39,121 bases of DNA from an uncultured Collinsella sp. GTDB taxonomy: Bacteria > Actinomycetota > Coriobacteriia > Coriobacteriales > Coriobacteriaceae. The first letter of the stretch is position 1. Each line of letters starts with the position of its first letter. The stretch covers positions 1-39,121 of the forward strand of contig CAUDVX010000014.1 in the NCBI GenBank assembly GCA_958452935.1, given 5' to 3'. Of the stretch, positions 17,323-25,221 are shown piece after piece. Both the position numbers and the translations under genes were made by a program. Under the pieces are notes generated by a model. The model had not been told where the DNA came from. It did no database searches and worked only from the letters and a program-made list of their open reading frames with translations.

Positions 17323-17374
17323 GCTGGACATATGTTGCGTAAATCGTTTTGTCGCAGCCTTCTGTGCACTCGAA

Positions 17375-17504
17375 TTTCGGAAGTGCGGGAAAAAACGCGA
17401 ACCTCCTGAGCACACCGCCTTTTTAGACTCTCACGACCTGCGGTTTTGTTGTAAAAAAAGCCGGTCTGGTCGGCGAATCCCGATTTTTCCCCGCACTTCC
17501 GAAA
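17375..17504. repeat. 130-bp inverted-repeat element (MITE- or REP-like)
   Basis: TTTCGGAAGTGCGGG (17375-17389) is perfectly inverted at 17490-17504, and the A5/T5 tracts next to it extend the match with one extra base. The interior is AT-rich (several A and T runs) and contains no gene. No target-site duplication is evident. It lies in the 416-bp gap between the activase and dehydrogenase genes. Confidence 0.65.
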
Positions 17505-17612
17505 ACAGCGGTGCAGCAGCGTCAAAAAATGCCCTCAAAATCGAGAGTTAATGAACAGATGTAGCCGTTCGCCGCAAATTACCGTCCGTTTATAGAACCC
17601 ACCCCCAGCGTG

Positions 17613-17668
17613 CAGTCCCCTTACGGTTGAATAAATACACATCTATGGAATTACGTAAGAGAGGACTG
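17613..17668 (+). promoter_or_regulatory. Leader inverted repeat covering the ribosome binding site of the dehydrogenase gene
   Basis: CAGTCC (17613-17618) and TTACG (17621-17625) are complementary to CGTAA (17654-17658) and GGACTG (17663-17668). The right arm overlaps the AGAGG ribosome binding site at 17660-17664. A -10-like TATAGA at 17591-17596 would start a transcript containing both arms. Confidence 0.4.
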
Positions 17669-17673
17669 TTCCT

Positions 17674-18633
17674 ATGAGCTACAAGACCGTTTGTGTTGCC
17701 GGCGGCGGCGTGTTAGGAAGCCAGATTGCCTTTCAGGCTGCCTACTGCGGCTTTGATGTAACGATTTGGCTGCGCAGCGAGGGCAGCATCGGCCGCACCC
17801 AGCCCAAGATCGATCATGTGCGCGAGGAGTACATCGCGGCAATCGAGGGTATGGCGGACGGTACGGGCGAGTGGTGTGCCGGTATCGCCGATAGCGACCA
17901 GACCTTCGACAGGGAGGCGGCGCTCGCCGCCGTTGAGCGTGCCTACTCCACACTCAAGCTGGAGCTCGACCTCGCCAAGGCCGTTGCCGACGCCGACTTG
18001 GTCATCGAGTCTATGGCCGAGGACACACAGGCAAAGATCGACTTCTACAAGAAGATTGCCCCGGTTCTCCCGCAAAAGACCGTCATCGTCACAAACTCTT
18101 CCACGCTGCTGCCGAGCACCTTTGCCAAGTACACTGGTCGCCCCGAGAAGTACCTGTCGCTGCACTTTGCCAACTCCATCTGGAAGAACAACATGACCGA
18201 GGTCATGGCACAGGACCAAACCGACAAGCGCTACTTCGACGAGCTCGTCGACTTCGCCAACGACATTCGCATGCTGGCGCTTCCCGTCAACAAGGAAAAG
18301 AACGGCTACCTGCTCAATTCCATGCTGGTGCCGTGGCTGCTCTCGGGCCTTGACCTGTATGTCTCGGGCGTCAGCGACCCCAAGAGTATCGACCTCGCAT
18401 GGACGCGCGGCACTGGCGCTCCCAAGGGCCCATTCCGCGTATTCGACACCGTGGGTATCCAGACGGCCTACAACATCGTTATGCAGTATCAGAAGGTCCC
18501 GGGCCTGGTGAGCCCGTTGCTCGAAAAGATGATGATGCCCTACAACTTTAAGGCTATGGCGTCCGTCCTCAAGAAGATGCTCGACGAAGGCAAGCTGGGC
18601 GAAAGCTCGGGCGAGGGCTTCTTCAAGTACTAA
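17674..18633 (+). CDS. 3-hydroxyacyl-CoA dehydrogenase family protein
   Basis: 319 residues, slightly longer than the roughly 280-residue 3-hydroxybutyryl-CoA dehydrogenases. The Rossmann motif AGGGVLGSQ (9-17) binds NAD. Catalytic positions match the family: Ser143 in NSSTLLPS, His164 in LHFANSIW, Glu176 in MTEVM and Asn215 in YLLNSML, with Ser-His and His-Glu spacings identical to those I know for the mammalian enzyme. The usual HFFNP is HFANS, so the substrate pocket differs. It oxidises 3-hydroxyacyl-CoA or reduces the keto form in fermentation. Its position after the activase gene is suggestive, but the terminator between them makes it a separate transcript. Confidence 0.88.
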   Translation: MSYKTVCVAGGGVLGSQIAFQAAYCGFDVTIWLRSEGSIGRTQPKIDHVREEYIAAIEGMADGTGEWCAGIADSDQTFDREAALAAVERAYSTLKLELDLAKAVADADLVIESMAEDTQAKIDFYKKIAPVLPQKTVIVTNSSTLLPSTFAKYTGRPEKYLSLHFANSIWKNNMTEVMAQDQTDKRYFDELVDFANDIRMLALPVNKEKNGYLLNSMLVPWLLSGLDLYVSGVSDPKSIDLAWTRGTGAPKGPFRVFDTVGIQTAYNIVMQYQKVPGLVSPLLEKMMMPYNFKAMASVLKKMLDEGKLGESSGEGFFKY

Positions 18634-18672
18634 AAAATGACCTCTCGGGGACGGAGGAAAACGGATCATTTT
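18634..18672 (+). repeat. REP-like hairpin, GGGGAC family (copy f)
   Basis: AAAATGA-CC (18634-18642) pairs with GG-A-TCATTTT (18663-18672) around a loop containing GGGGACGG. It begins on the base after the dehydrogenase stop codon. Confidence 0.6.
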
Positions 18673-18721
18673 CGTCCGCCAACAGTGAGAAGATGGATCC
18701 AGAAATAGAAAGGAGTGGCAA

Positions 18722-19192
18722 TGGGCCGGCTCGGGCTTTGAGGACAAGTTGCTGCAGGCCCAGGGCGATTTTTCGCTCAACGCGGGCCAGCACAGCGTGA
18801 CGTATCTGCCGAGTTCTGACATGGCAACGACCGGTCGCTACCAGGTGCTGCTGTACGACAACAACTTTGGTGCGGCTGAGAGCTATCCCAAGTTCGACTG
18901 GGGCCAGCTGGGCGCCGCGGTGGTGACCGACTACAACAAGGGCACGCATTCGTTTGGGCGCATCTTTACAGTGGACGAGGCGGCCCGCACCTACGAGCTC
19001 GAAGACCAGATCGCCGTGCCGTTTTCGGGCTATGTGAGCAGTGCGCAGCGCGTTGGTGATTCAAATAGCATGCTCGTGGCATCGGGCCAGGCCAAGACCT
19101 TTACCGAGTACGACCGGTACGGTCGTCCCATCACCAGCTACGAGATGGAAGCCGAGAAGTACATCTATCGCGTGTGCAAGTACGAGCTGTAG
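18722..19192 (+). pseudogene. C-terminal remnant of an aryl-sulfate sulfotransferase (ASST)
   Basis: The frame encodes about 156 residues starting WAGSGFEDKLLQ and including GQHSVTYLPSS and YQVLLYDNNFG, which resemble the C-terminal third of arylsulfate sulfotransferases (normally about 550-600 residues). No catalytic N-terminal propeller is present. A good ribosome binding site (AAAGGAG) and an ATG at 18721 lie directly before it, but that ATG is one base out of frame and meets TGA after six codons. The first in-frame start is TTG 18749, with no ribosome binding site. Most likely a deletion left only the 3' end of the gene. The family assignment rests on recall of motif context. Confidence 0.6.
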
Positions 19193-19382
19193 GGCCGCGC
19201 TTAGGTTTGACCAATGGAGTATGAAAACACGCCGTTCGCCGATGCCCCCTCCGCGAGTGGCAGCCATATGGTTTGATATCAGAAACATATAGTTGTCGTC
19301 AGCCTGCTGGCGACGTTCCCCCTGATATCGGAGGTTCCAGGTATGTTTCGCGCTCCGTTAAACAACTATCGATTGGGCTAAC

Positions 19383-19832
19383 ATGGGCCGCCGTGCTATT
19401 TCGATAACCCTTGCAGTGATCTGCCTGGCTGTGCTCCTGGGCGCTACAGGGCTGTTTGCTATAAGCCGAGAAACGTCCTATATGCAGGAATGCGCTTCCG
19501 AAGGGTTTGCCATTGACGGTTACTATCGGGACGACAAGACGAGTCTGGAAACCCTGGCCTTTCTTGAAGAGGATAACCATCGGTGGCAACTGGTCGACAA
19601 AGACGGCAGCTGCGTTGACGGGCAGTTTAAGCGTACGGATGACCCCAACATCCTGATATTAAAGAAGGAAAACGGCGAAGAATTCGGCACGATTCACGTT
19701 GCGTATATATCGCGCCGACGCAATCAGGGGCAGATTTACCTAATTAGAAATACTAAGGTGACCCGATTTTATCTGGTGAGCACCGATCCGGCGTTTACAG
19801 TGGAATCTGGCGATGTCGATGCGGACGTCTGA
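19383..19832 (+). CDS. Hypothetical membrane-anchored protein
   Basis: 149 residues. A single N-terminal hydrophobic helix (about 6-27, AISITLAVICLAVLLGATGL) anchors a small extracellular domain rich in charged residues and beta strands; there is no lipobox Cys. I do not recognise the family. Base composition is more AT-rich than the neighbours and the ribosome binding site is poor. It lies next to a gene remnant, all of which suggests an accessory or recently acquired gene. Upstream, 19193-19382 holds only an imperfect hairpin (GTCGTCAG/CTGGCGAC near 19297) and GATATC-centred repeats. Confidence 0.6.
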   Translation: MGRRAISITLAVICLAVLLGATGLFAISRETSYMQECASEGFAIDGYYRDDKTSLETLAFLEEDNHRWQLVDKDGSCVDGQFKRTDDPNILILKKENGEEFGTIHVAYISRRRNQGQIYLIRNTKVTRFYLVSTDPAFTVESGDVDADV

Positions 19833-19852
19833 TTCACGGCAATAAAACAGCG

Positions 19853-19887
19853 AGCGGGGCGCGGGTATGAACTGCACCCCGCTATTT
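19853..19887 (+). terminator. Possible terminator
   Basis: AGCGGGG (19853-19859) pairs with CCCCGCT (19877-19883) across a 17-nt loop. The T tract is poor, so the call is weak. Confidence 0.4.
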
Positions 19888-19957
19888 GCTCGTGTCCGTA
19901 TTGCGTCTGCGCCTCGTCATAACTTGCGTCTGTGTGAGCATTCATCCCGCGCCGGCA

Positions 19958-21097
19958 TCACTTCACATCGAACTCCACGCGATCGAGCTCGGGCACATTG
20001 AGGTCGATGAGCTTGCGGGCGATGTGACGGTCGTGTGCCCCAAGCGTCTCGCCTGTCGTCACATGGGCGACAATCTCGCGCTCGACGATGCCTTCCTCAT
20101 CGCCTTCGGTGGCCGAGGTTTCGACGGCGACGGTGTAATCCTTAAAGCCTGGCAGCACCGCGGCAAGCTCGCGCGTGGTTTCGGTGACGCCGTAGCCGTC
20201 CTGCACGCCGGACTGCGCCGAGCCAATAGACCCCGCCGTCATGACGATGCAGGGGATGGCAAAGACTACCGTGCCCACAATGATGCGGCGGCGCACCTTG
20301 CGTGATAGCTCGTCGACCTCGGCATCTTCCTCGGCAGTCACAATGCCGTCGCCGTTGAGGTCGCGCTTGAGCGGCACGCGCAAAAGAAGCAGAACGGCTT
20401 CGGCCGCGAGTGCGATAAAGACCACGTTGATGCCAAACTCGTAAAGCGCCGAGAGAAACAGTGACCCGCTTGCGATGGCGATGCCATAGCCCGCCGCGCA
20501 CAGGGGCGGCATGAGCGCGGTCGCCACAGCCACCCCGGCGATGAGCGTGGCGGGTTCCTGGTCGCGCGAGTTGCCCAGGCCACCCGCAAAGCCGCCCGCG
20601 AGCGCGACGGCAAGGTCCCACACAGTCGGTGTCGAATTGTCGATGATGGCGGCCGTGGTGGTGCCAAGGGGCGAGAGCTTAAAGTACAACGTGGATGTGA
20701 CCAGGCAAAAGGCCATCTGCAGAGCCAAGCTCGCGACGGCCTCAAGGGCAATCTCGCGGTCGAGCGTGGCGATGCCGTATGCCATGGCAAGGACCGAGCC
20801 CATGAGCGGGCAGATGAGCATGGCGCCTACAATGGCGATATCCGAGTCGATATCGAGGCCGATGCTCGCGATCAACATGGCAATGATCAAGATGCATAAG
20901 TGTGAGCCAGTCAGGCGCGCCCCGTTTACAAAGCGCTTGCGAATCACGTGATAGGGCGCGCGTCCCTCGCGAATGTTGAATGCCCGCTTTAGAAAGCGGC
21001 TTGCGTTCTCCATGGCCTCGCTGTGGGCGGGGCGGATGCCATGGCGCCGATGATGGCGCTCGCGCAGTCGCTTGAGCTGTTGTTTATCGAGTTCCAT
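19958..21097 (-). CDS. DUF389-domain membrane protein (TIGR00341-like)
   Basis: 379 residues from the ATG at 21097 (GAGG 5 nt upstream); a GTG at 21103 overlaps that ribosome binding site. After a basic soluble N-terminus there are several membrane helices with the family hallmarks ICPLMGSVLAMAYG and ATALMPPLCAAGYG, the latter in the repeated half of the DUF389 core. A charged segment with DLNGDGIVTAEED (about 249-261) resembles an EF-hand calcium loop. The C-terminal domain (about 300-379) is soluble. Function of the family is unknown. Monocistronic on the minus strand. Confidence 0.85.
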   Translation of the reverse strand: MELDKQQLKRLRERHHRRHGIRPAHSEAMENASRFLKRAFNIREGRAPYHVIRKRFVNGARLTGSHLCILIIAMLIASIGLDIDSDIAIVGAMLICPLMGSVLAMAYGIATLDREIALEAVASLALQMAFCLVTSTLYFKLSPLGTTTAAIIDNSTPTVWDLAVALAGGFAGGLGNSRDQEPATLIAGVAVATALMPPLCAAGYGIAIASGSLFLSALYEFGINVVFIALAAEAVLLLLRVPLKRDLNGDGIVTAEEDAEVDELSRKVRRRIIVGTVVFAIPCIVMTAGSIGSAQSGVQDGYGVTETTRELAAVLPGFKDYTVAVETSATEGDEEGIVEREIVAHVTTGETLGAHDRHIARKLIDLNVPELDRVEFDVK

Positions 21098-21143
21098 GTC
21101 CACCTCGTTCTGGCACGTGCCGCGTATCCCGCCCGTCGTCTTT

Positions 21144-21172
21144 ACTCTACACCGCGCTGAGCAAGGTGTCAG
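21144..21172 (-). promoter_or_regulatory. Candidate promoter of the DUF389 gene
   Basis: On the minus strand, CTGACA (21167-21172) and TAGAGT (21144-21149) are 17 bp apart, with the start codon about 47 bp downstream. Confidence 0.45.
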
Positions 21173-21248
21173 AAAAGGTTTGTTGACCTGGAAGTCAGGC
21201 TAATCGGCTTGACTAAAAACGCCGTGAGGATCATAAGAGTCGAATAGA

Positions 21249-21287
21249 CAAAAAAGCGCGGGGCCGGTTTGATTCCGACCCCGCGCT
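21249..21287 (-). terminator. Rho-independent terminator of the OPT gene
   Basis: AGCGCGGGG (21255-21263) pairs with CCCCGCGCT (21279-21287), with an inner GG/CC; on the minus strand a TTTTTT tract follows. Confidence 0.9.
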
Positions 21288-21312
21288 CTGCGCTGGTGCG
21301 TTGTTGGTCGGC

Positions 21313-23016
21313 CTACCCCAGCAGGCTTAAGCCCACGGAGATGAACGCCAGGATAACGCCGACGATGGACTCGCCACCGAGCAGGCCGCTGGCGACAACC
21401 AGGCCCTGCTCCTGGAAGGCGGCGTCCTTGGCGGCCTTTTCCTCGTCCGAAAGACCGGCCTCGGCGTCGCGGTGAGCGACCCACTTGTCGTAGGCGAGTT
21501 TGACGCAGGAGCCCAGGAAGGCCGTGAGCGACATATAGAACGGCAGGTACACGCCCAAGCCGATCATCATGGCCGGAATGCCGAGCCAGTACATGACGAT
21601 ACCGGCGATAAAGCCGCCAACAAACCACGGCACGCTCGGGATGCCCGAGACCATGGTGGCGACGACGCTTGCCTGCGCGGCAACGAAGCTCTTGTCGGGA
21701 CCGAAGGCGTCCGGACCATAGGCGGTGACGAGCGCGACCATGACGGCGGCGGCGACCAGGGCGCCCACGATGCCGCCGATGGCCTGGCCGACCCACTGTG
21801 CGCGCGGGTTGGTGCCCAGCACGGCGCCGGCCTTAAAGTCGTTCATGACGTCGCCCGCAAGGCCGCACGCCACGGCCACGATGCCGGCGATAAAGAACAG
21901 CTTGACCTGAGCGAGCCGCGCGAAGGCGGCAACGATGAGCATGACGATGAGGCCGAAGATCTCCATGGGGTCGATGCCCGTCTGGCCGCAGCTCTGCGCG
22001 CTCATGATGGTGGTGACAAAGGTGAACAGCGTGACGATGACGGCCGGAACGGGGCCAAGGTCGAGCACGATGGCGATGATCACGGCGATGGCGGCGGCGC
22101 CCAGGCCGATGATACCGGCGTCGAGTTTAAGGGAGCCCGAGATGAGCGACTGCTCGTCGGTGTCGGTGGAGCCGTCGGCGGCGAGGCCGCGGACGATGCC
22201 GGCGACCTGCGGCAGGATGTCTTTGAGGACGACGGCGACGCCAAAGCCCATCATAAGGCCCATACCCAGGGACTTAACAATGCCCTGTGCCGTCATAACG
22301 TCAAACAGGCCGGCAGCGGTGCCGCCGACGATGATGCCAAAATTGCCCAGCAGCGCGCCGGCAAACCAGAACGCGACGGGGGCGAAGCCCACGAGGAAGC
22401 CGACGGAGAGCAACATGGGCGAGTTGTAGATGGCAAAGGTCACGCCGGGGATATTGAGCGTGCACAGCATGCTGGGCACCACGCCCAGGGCGTCGCGCAG
22501 CACGCTGTAGATGCCGGCGATGGCCATGGAGCCAAAGAGCTGCTTGCCGGTCTTGCCGCCGGCCTCGGTCGCACGCAGGGTCTGAGCCGCGGCGTTGCCG
22601 GTGGGGAACTCAAGTGCGGCGTCCACGATAAAGTGACGGTGGATGAGTGCCGTGGCCAACAGGCCCAGGATGGTGCCAGCGAGTGCCACGATAAACATGT
22701 CGAGCCAGCTGATCTGGTCGGCATAGCCCAGCATCCAGGCGCCCGGGATGGTAAACGCCAGACCGCCGGCGACCATGGCGCCTGCGGACATGATGGTGTG
22801 GGTGACGTTGGCCTCGTTGAGGCTGGCGTTGCCCATGAGCTTAAGGAAGAACAGCGAGATGACGGCAGCGAAGACGATCGGCCAGGGGAGTGCGCCCATC
22901 TTGAGGGCGGTGTAGGCCGAGCTTGCCGTGATGATCACGCAGCCAAGGACGCCGATGACGACGCCGCGCAGCGTGAGTTGCCCGCGCATCGAAGCGCGGT
23001 TCGAGGGATTGCTCAT
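21313..23016 (-). CDS. OPT-family oligopeptide/metal-chelate transporter
   Basis: 567 residues from the ATG at 23016, which has AAAGGAG 8 nt upstream; the frame stays open further upstream, but without a ribosome binding site. About 14 hydrophobic segments. Family features include GGVLxxAAxxxY-like ASSAYTALKMGALPWP near the N-terminus, LEFPTGNAAAQTLRA and GAVLGTNPRAQWVGQAIGG. Prokaryotic OPT proteins import small peptides or metal chelates using ion gradients. A long leader with an imperfect hairpin (CGTATCCG against CGGATATACG, 23031-23068) lies between promoter region and start. Substrate cannot be told from sequence. Confidence 0.88.
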   Translation of the reverse strand: MSNPSNRASMRGQLTLRGVVIGVLGCVIITASSAYTALKMGALPWPIVFAAVISLFFLKLMGNASLNEANVTHTIMSAGAMVAGGLAFTIPGAWMLGYADQISWLDMFIVALAGTILGLLATALIHRHFIVDAALEFPTGNAAAQTLRATEAGGKTGKQLFGSMAIAGIYSVLRDALGVVPSMLCTLNIPGVTFAIYNSPMLLSVGFLVGFAPVAFWFAGALLGNFGIIVGGTAAGLFDVMTAQGIVKSLGMGLMMGFGVAVVLKDILPQVAGIVRGLAADGSTDTDEQSLISGSLKLDAGIIGLGAAAIAVIIAIVLDLGPVPAVIVTLFTFVTTIMSAQSCGQTGIDPMEIFGLIVMLIVAAFARLAQVKLFFIAGIVAVACGLAGDVMNDFKAGAVLGTNPRAQWVGQAIGGIVGALVAAAVMVALVTAYGPDAFGPDKSFVAAQASVVATMVSGIPSVPWFVGGFIAGIVMYWLGIPAMMIGLGVYLPFYMSLTAFLGSCVKLAYDKWVAHRDAEAGLSDEEKAAKDAAFQEQGLVVASGLLGGESIVGVILAFISVGLSLLG

Positions 23017-23141
23017 ATAGAACTCCTTTGCGTATATCCGCTTCCCCGGGAGCGCCGCTACGGATACGGTGCGGGAAGTCGGGTTACCAAGGGCCGCCGC
23101 ATGAGCTCGCGCGCGACCGCGCACCAGTATAGCCGTAAGCT

Positions 23142-23159
23142 AGTCATTTTGGGATGACT
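23142..23159. promoter_or_regulatory. Palindromic operator candidate between divergent genes
   Basis: AGTCAT-N6-ATGACT is a perfect dyad between the OPT and pantothenate kinase genes. A TATACT -10 on the plus strand (23175-23180) and TATACT on the minus strand (reverse complement near 23126-23131) flank it, so one bound protein could affect both promoters. Confidence 0.4.
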
Positions 23160-23207
23160 GGTTTAGGTAGGCGATATACTGCTGGGCAGACGAAAGGAGC
23201 GTCGACG

Positions 23208-24059
23208 ATGCTTAATGGGTGCACATATATATTGACGGTCGACGTGGGCAACACGTTCATTCGCTTTGGCCTGTTTGCCGAGGATTCGGCCGCGGCACAG
23301 GAATGCCCGCTTGCGACGTGCGAGATCACCACGCCGTCGAGCATCACAGCAGACGAGGCACGCATGCGTCTCGTGCAGGTCATGGCCGCACTGGCGGCCG
23401 ATGCGGGCATGCCGGGTGCGCTTGTGCCCGCGGCTGCTGTGCTGAGCTGCGTGGTCCCGGCGCTCGAGCGCCCGTGGAAGGCGGCACTTTCCCGTACCTG
23501 CACGGGGCGCGTGCTCACGGTGGGGCCGGGCCTCAAGACCGGCATACCCGTGCACTACGATGACCCGGCCGAGATCGGTCCCGACCGCATCGCCGACGCC
23601 GTGGCGGCCCGCGCCGTCTACGGCTCGCCGTGCATCGTGATCGACCTGGGCACGACGACCAATATCGAGGTCATCGACGCGCACGGTACCTTTGTCGGCG
23701 GCGTTATCGCGCCGGGGCTGGCCCTCGGCGCCCGTTCGCTTTCGGCGGCAGCAGCGCGCCTGCCGCAGGTTGAGCCCTCGGCGCCGACACACGTCATCGG
23801 CCGCAACACGCGTGAGGCCATGCGCTCGGGCGTGGTTCTGGGCGAGGTGGCCCGCATCGACGGCATGCTCGACATGGTGCTTGCCGAGATGCGCGCGACC
23901 AAGGCCGCGGGGGAGGGCGATGTGCCCATCGTCATTACCGGCGACGATGCCAAGGCGCTTGCGGCGCTGGTCGGTCACAGTCTGACGGTCGACGACGCGC
24001 TGACGCTGCGGGGCCTCGCCGAGCTCTACCACATCAACCAAAAGCCCCGCCGCGCGTAG
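23208..24059 (+). CDS. coaX: Type III pantothenate kinase
   Basis: 283 residues from the ATG at 23208 (AAAGGAG upstream). ASKHA-fold motifs: phosphate loop TVDVGNTFIRFG (Asp12, Asn15, Thr16), the GPDRIAD motif with catalytic Asp126, and the second phosphate motif VIDLGTTTNIEVID; GGVIAPGL follows. It phosphorylates pantothenate with ATP in the first step of coenzyme A synthesis. The usual DLGTATT is DLGTTTN here, a mild variant. The dCMP deaminase gene starts 80 bp downstream with its own -10-like TACAAT. Confidence 0.92.
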   Translation: MLNGCTYILTVDVGNTFIRFGLFAEDSAAAQECPLATCEITTPSSITADEARMRLVQVMAALAADAGMPGALVPAAAVLSCVVPALERPWKAALSRTCTGRVLTVGPGLKTGIPVHYDDPAEIGPDRIADAVAARAVYGSPCIVIDLGTTTNIEVIDAHGTFVGGVIAPGLALGARSLSAAAARLPQVEPSAPTHVIGRNTREAMRSGVVLGEVARIDGMLDMVLAEMRATKAAGEGDVPIVITGDDAKALAALVGHSLTVDDALTLRGLAELYHINQKPRRA

Positions 24060-24139
24060 CGATGGGGCGGTGGGATAAGCGCCCCTACCTTTCACCTGCT
24101 ACAATGGGTCAAACTATTGCGATTTCGGAGGTGTCTGGC

Positions 24140-24664
24140 ATGTCGGACGATCTTCATCAAACTGCGTCGGGCAAGCGCCGCGACGTTATTAGCTGGGATG
24201 AGTTCTTTATGAGCGTGGCCATCGCCGCGCAGCGCCGCAGTAAGGACCCCAACACGCAGGTGGGCGCGTGCATCGCCAACACCAACCACCGCATCCTTTC
24301 GGTGGGCTACAACGGTACGCCCTCGGCACTCAACGATGACTTTTTCCCGTGGGGCACGAGCGATGACCCGTTGCAGGACAAGCACAACTACGTGGTGCAT
24401 GCCGAGGCAAACGCCGTGCTCAACTACCGCGGCTCGCTCAAAGACCTTGAGGGTTCCACGGTCTACGTCACGCTGTTCCCGTGCCACGACTGCGCCAAGA
24501 TCCTGGCGCAGGTGGGCGTGGGCGAGGTCGTCTACCTGGACAACAAGTATGCCGACACCGATGACGGCCGTATCAGCCGCCGCATTCTCGACTCCTGCGG
24601 CATCAGCTACCGCCAGGTCATCGTCGATGTCCAGATTGGTACCGGGGGACAGGCTCAGCAGTAG
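24140..24664 (+). CDS. dCMP deaminase (cytidine/deoxycytidylate deaminase family)
   Basis: 174 residues from ATG 24140 (GGAGGTG upstream). The zinc site is intact: HAEANAV (His87, catalytic Glu89) and PCHDC (Cys115, Cys118). The N-terminal RSKDPNTQVGACI and VGYNGTP are the deoxycytidylate deaminase nucleotide-binding motifs. It converts dCMP to dUMP, feeding thymidylate synthesis. In some bacteria homologues are called ComEB. A -10-like TACAAT at 24100-24105 suggests its own promoter in the coaX tail region. Confidence 0.92.
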   Translation: MSDDLHQTASGKRRDVISWDEFFMSVAIAAQRRSKDPNTQVGACIANTNHRILSVGYNGTPSALNDDFFPWGTSDDPLQDKHNYVVHAEANAVLNYRGSLKDLEGSTVYVTLFPCHDCAKILAQVGVGEVVYLDNKYADTDDGRISRRILDSCGISYRQVIVDVQIGTGGQAQQ

Positions 24665-24796
24665 CGCGTGCCAACGCCAGCTGGCGGCAAAACAGCCAAA
24701 AGAGCCCCGTCCCAAATTGACTACTCGTGAAAGTCGCGTCTGCGCGCATGGACGGCTCGTGAGCGGGTACATGGCTGTAGTAACATAGCTTCTGTC

Positions 24797-24812
24797 CGCG
24801 GGCGTGCCCGCG
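24797..24812 (+). promoter_or_regulatory. Leader hairpin before the NifU-like gene
   Basis: CGCGGGC-GT-GCCCGCG is a perfect 7-bp dyad. A -10-like TAACAT at 24781-24786 would place it at the very 5' end of the mRNA, where it could stabilise the transcript. The preceding 24665-24780 contains the string AGCCCCGTCCC, possibly a decayed inverted GGGAC-type repeat. Confidence 0.4.
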
Positions 24813-24834
24813 TTGTTGTGAGAAAGGAGCCCCT

Positions 24835-25113
24835 GTGGCTGTTAACGAAGAGCTGCTTAAGAAGGTTCTTGAAGAGATTCGCCCCAACCTGCAGGCCGAC
24901 GGTGGCGATATGGAGTATGTGGGCGTCGACGACGAGGGCGTCGTCAAGCTGGAGCTGCAGGGCGCCTGTGCCGGCTGCCCCATGAGCTCGCTAACCCTTT
25001 CCATGGGCATCGAGCGCATCCTGAAGGAGCACGTGCCCGGCGTTACCCGCGTTGAGCAGGTCAATGCTTCCGGCGAGGCCGAGGACCTGTACGACGAGTA
25101 CGCACCGTTCTAA
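24835..25113 (+). CDS. NifU-like C-terminal domain Fe-S scaffold protein
   Basis: 92 residues, a stand-alone Nfu domain. LQADGGDMEYV is the family start and CAGC (Cys45, Cys48) binds a [4Fe-4S] cluster at a dimer interface. It delivers clusters to apo-proteins, relevant to an anaerobe rich in Fe-S enzymes such as the activase encoded earlier. Start is GTG with GAAAGGAG 6 nt upstream. Confidence 0.93.
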   Translation: MAVNEELLKKVLEEIRPNLQADGGDMEYVGVDDEGVVKLELQGACAGCPMSSLTLSMGIERILKEHVPGVTRVEQVNASGEAEDLYDEYAPF

Positions 25114-25158
25114 GATGCGAAAGCTGCGGACGGTACGCTCCGCATAGACGTTACGCCC

Positions 25159-25203
25159 AAATATGCGGCTGCGAGCGTAAGGCCCGCGGCCGCATTTGTA
25201 TGT
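25159..25203 (+). terminator. Terminator after the NifU-like gene
   Basis: AAAT-TGCGGC-GCG (25159-25173, one bulge and one mismatch) pairs with CGCGGCCGCATTT (25185-25197), followed by TTTGTATGT. A smaller hairpin TGCGGA/TCCGCA at 25125-25144 precedes it. Confidence 0.6.
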
Positions 25204-25221
25204 AGGGAGCAGGGGATCGAT

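Noticed and set aside
17247..17551. Short frames on both strands between the activase and dehydrogenase genes
   Set aside because: They mirror each other because they read the two arms of the inverted repeat. No start signals or domains.
21472..23157. Long plus-strand frame opposite the OPT transporter
   Set aside because: Low-complexity His/Asp/Arg-rich translation without motifs, and no ribosome binding site. It is an artefact of codon usage in the minus-strand gene.
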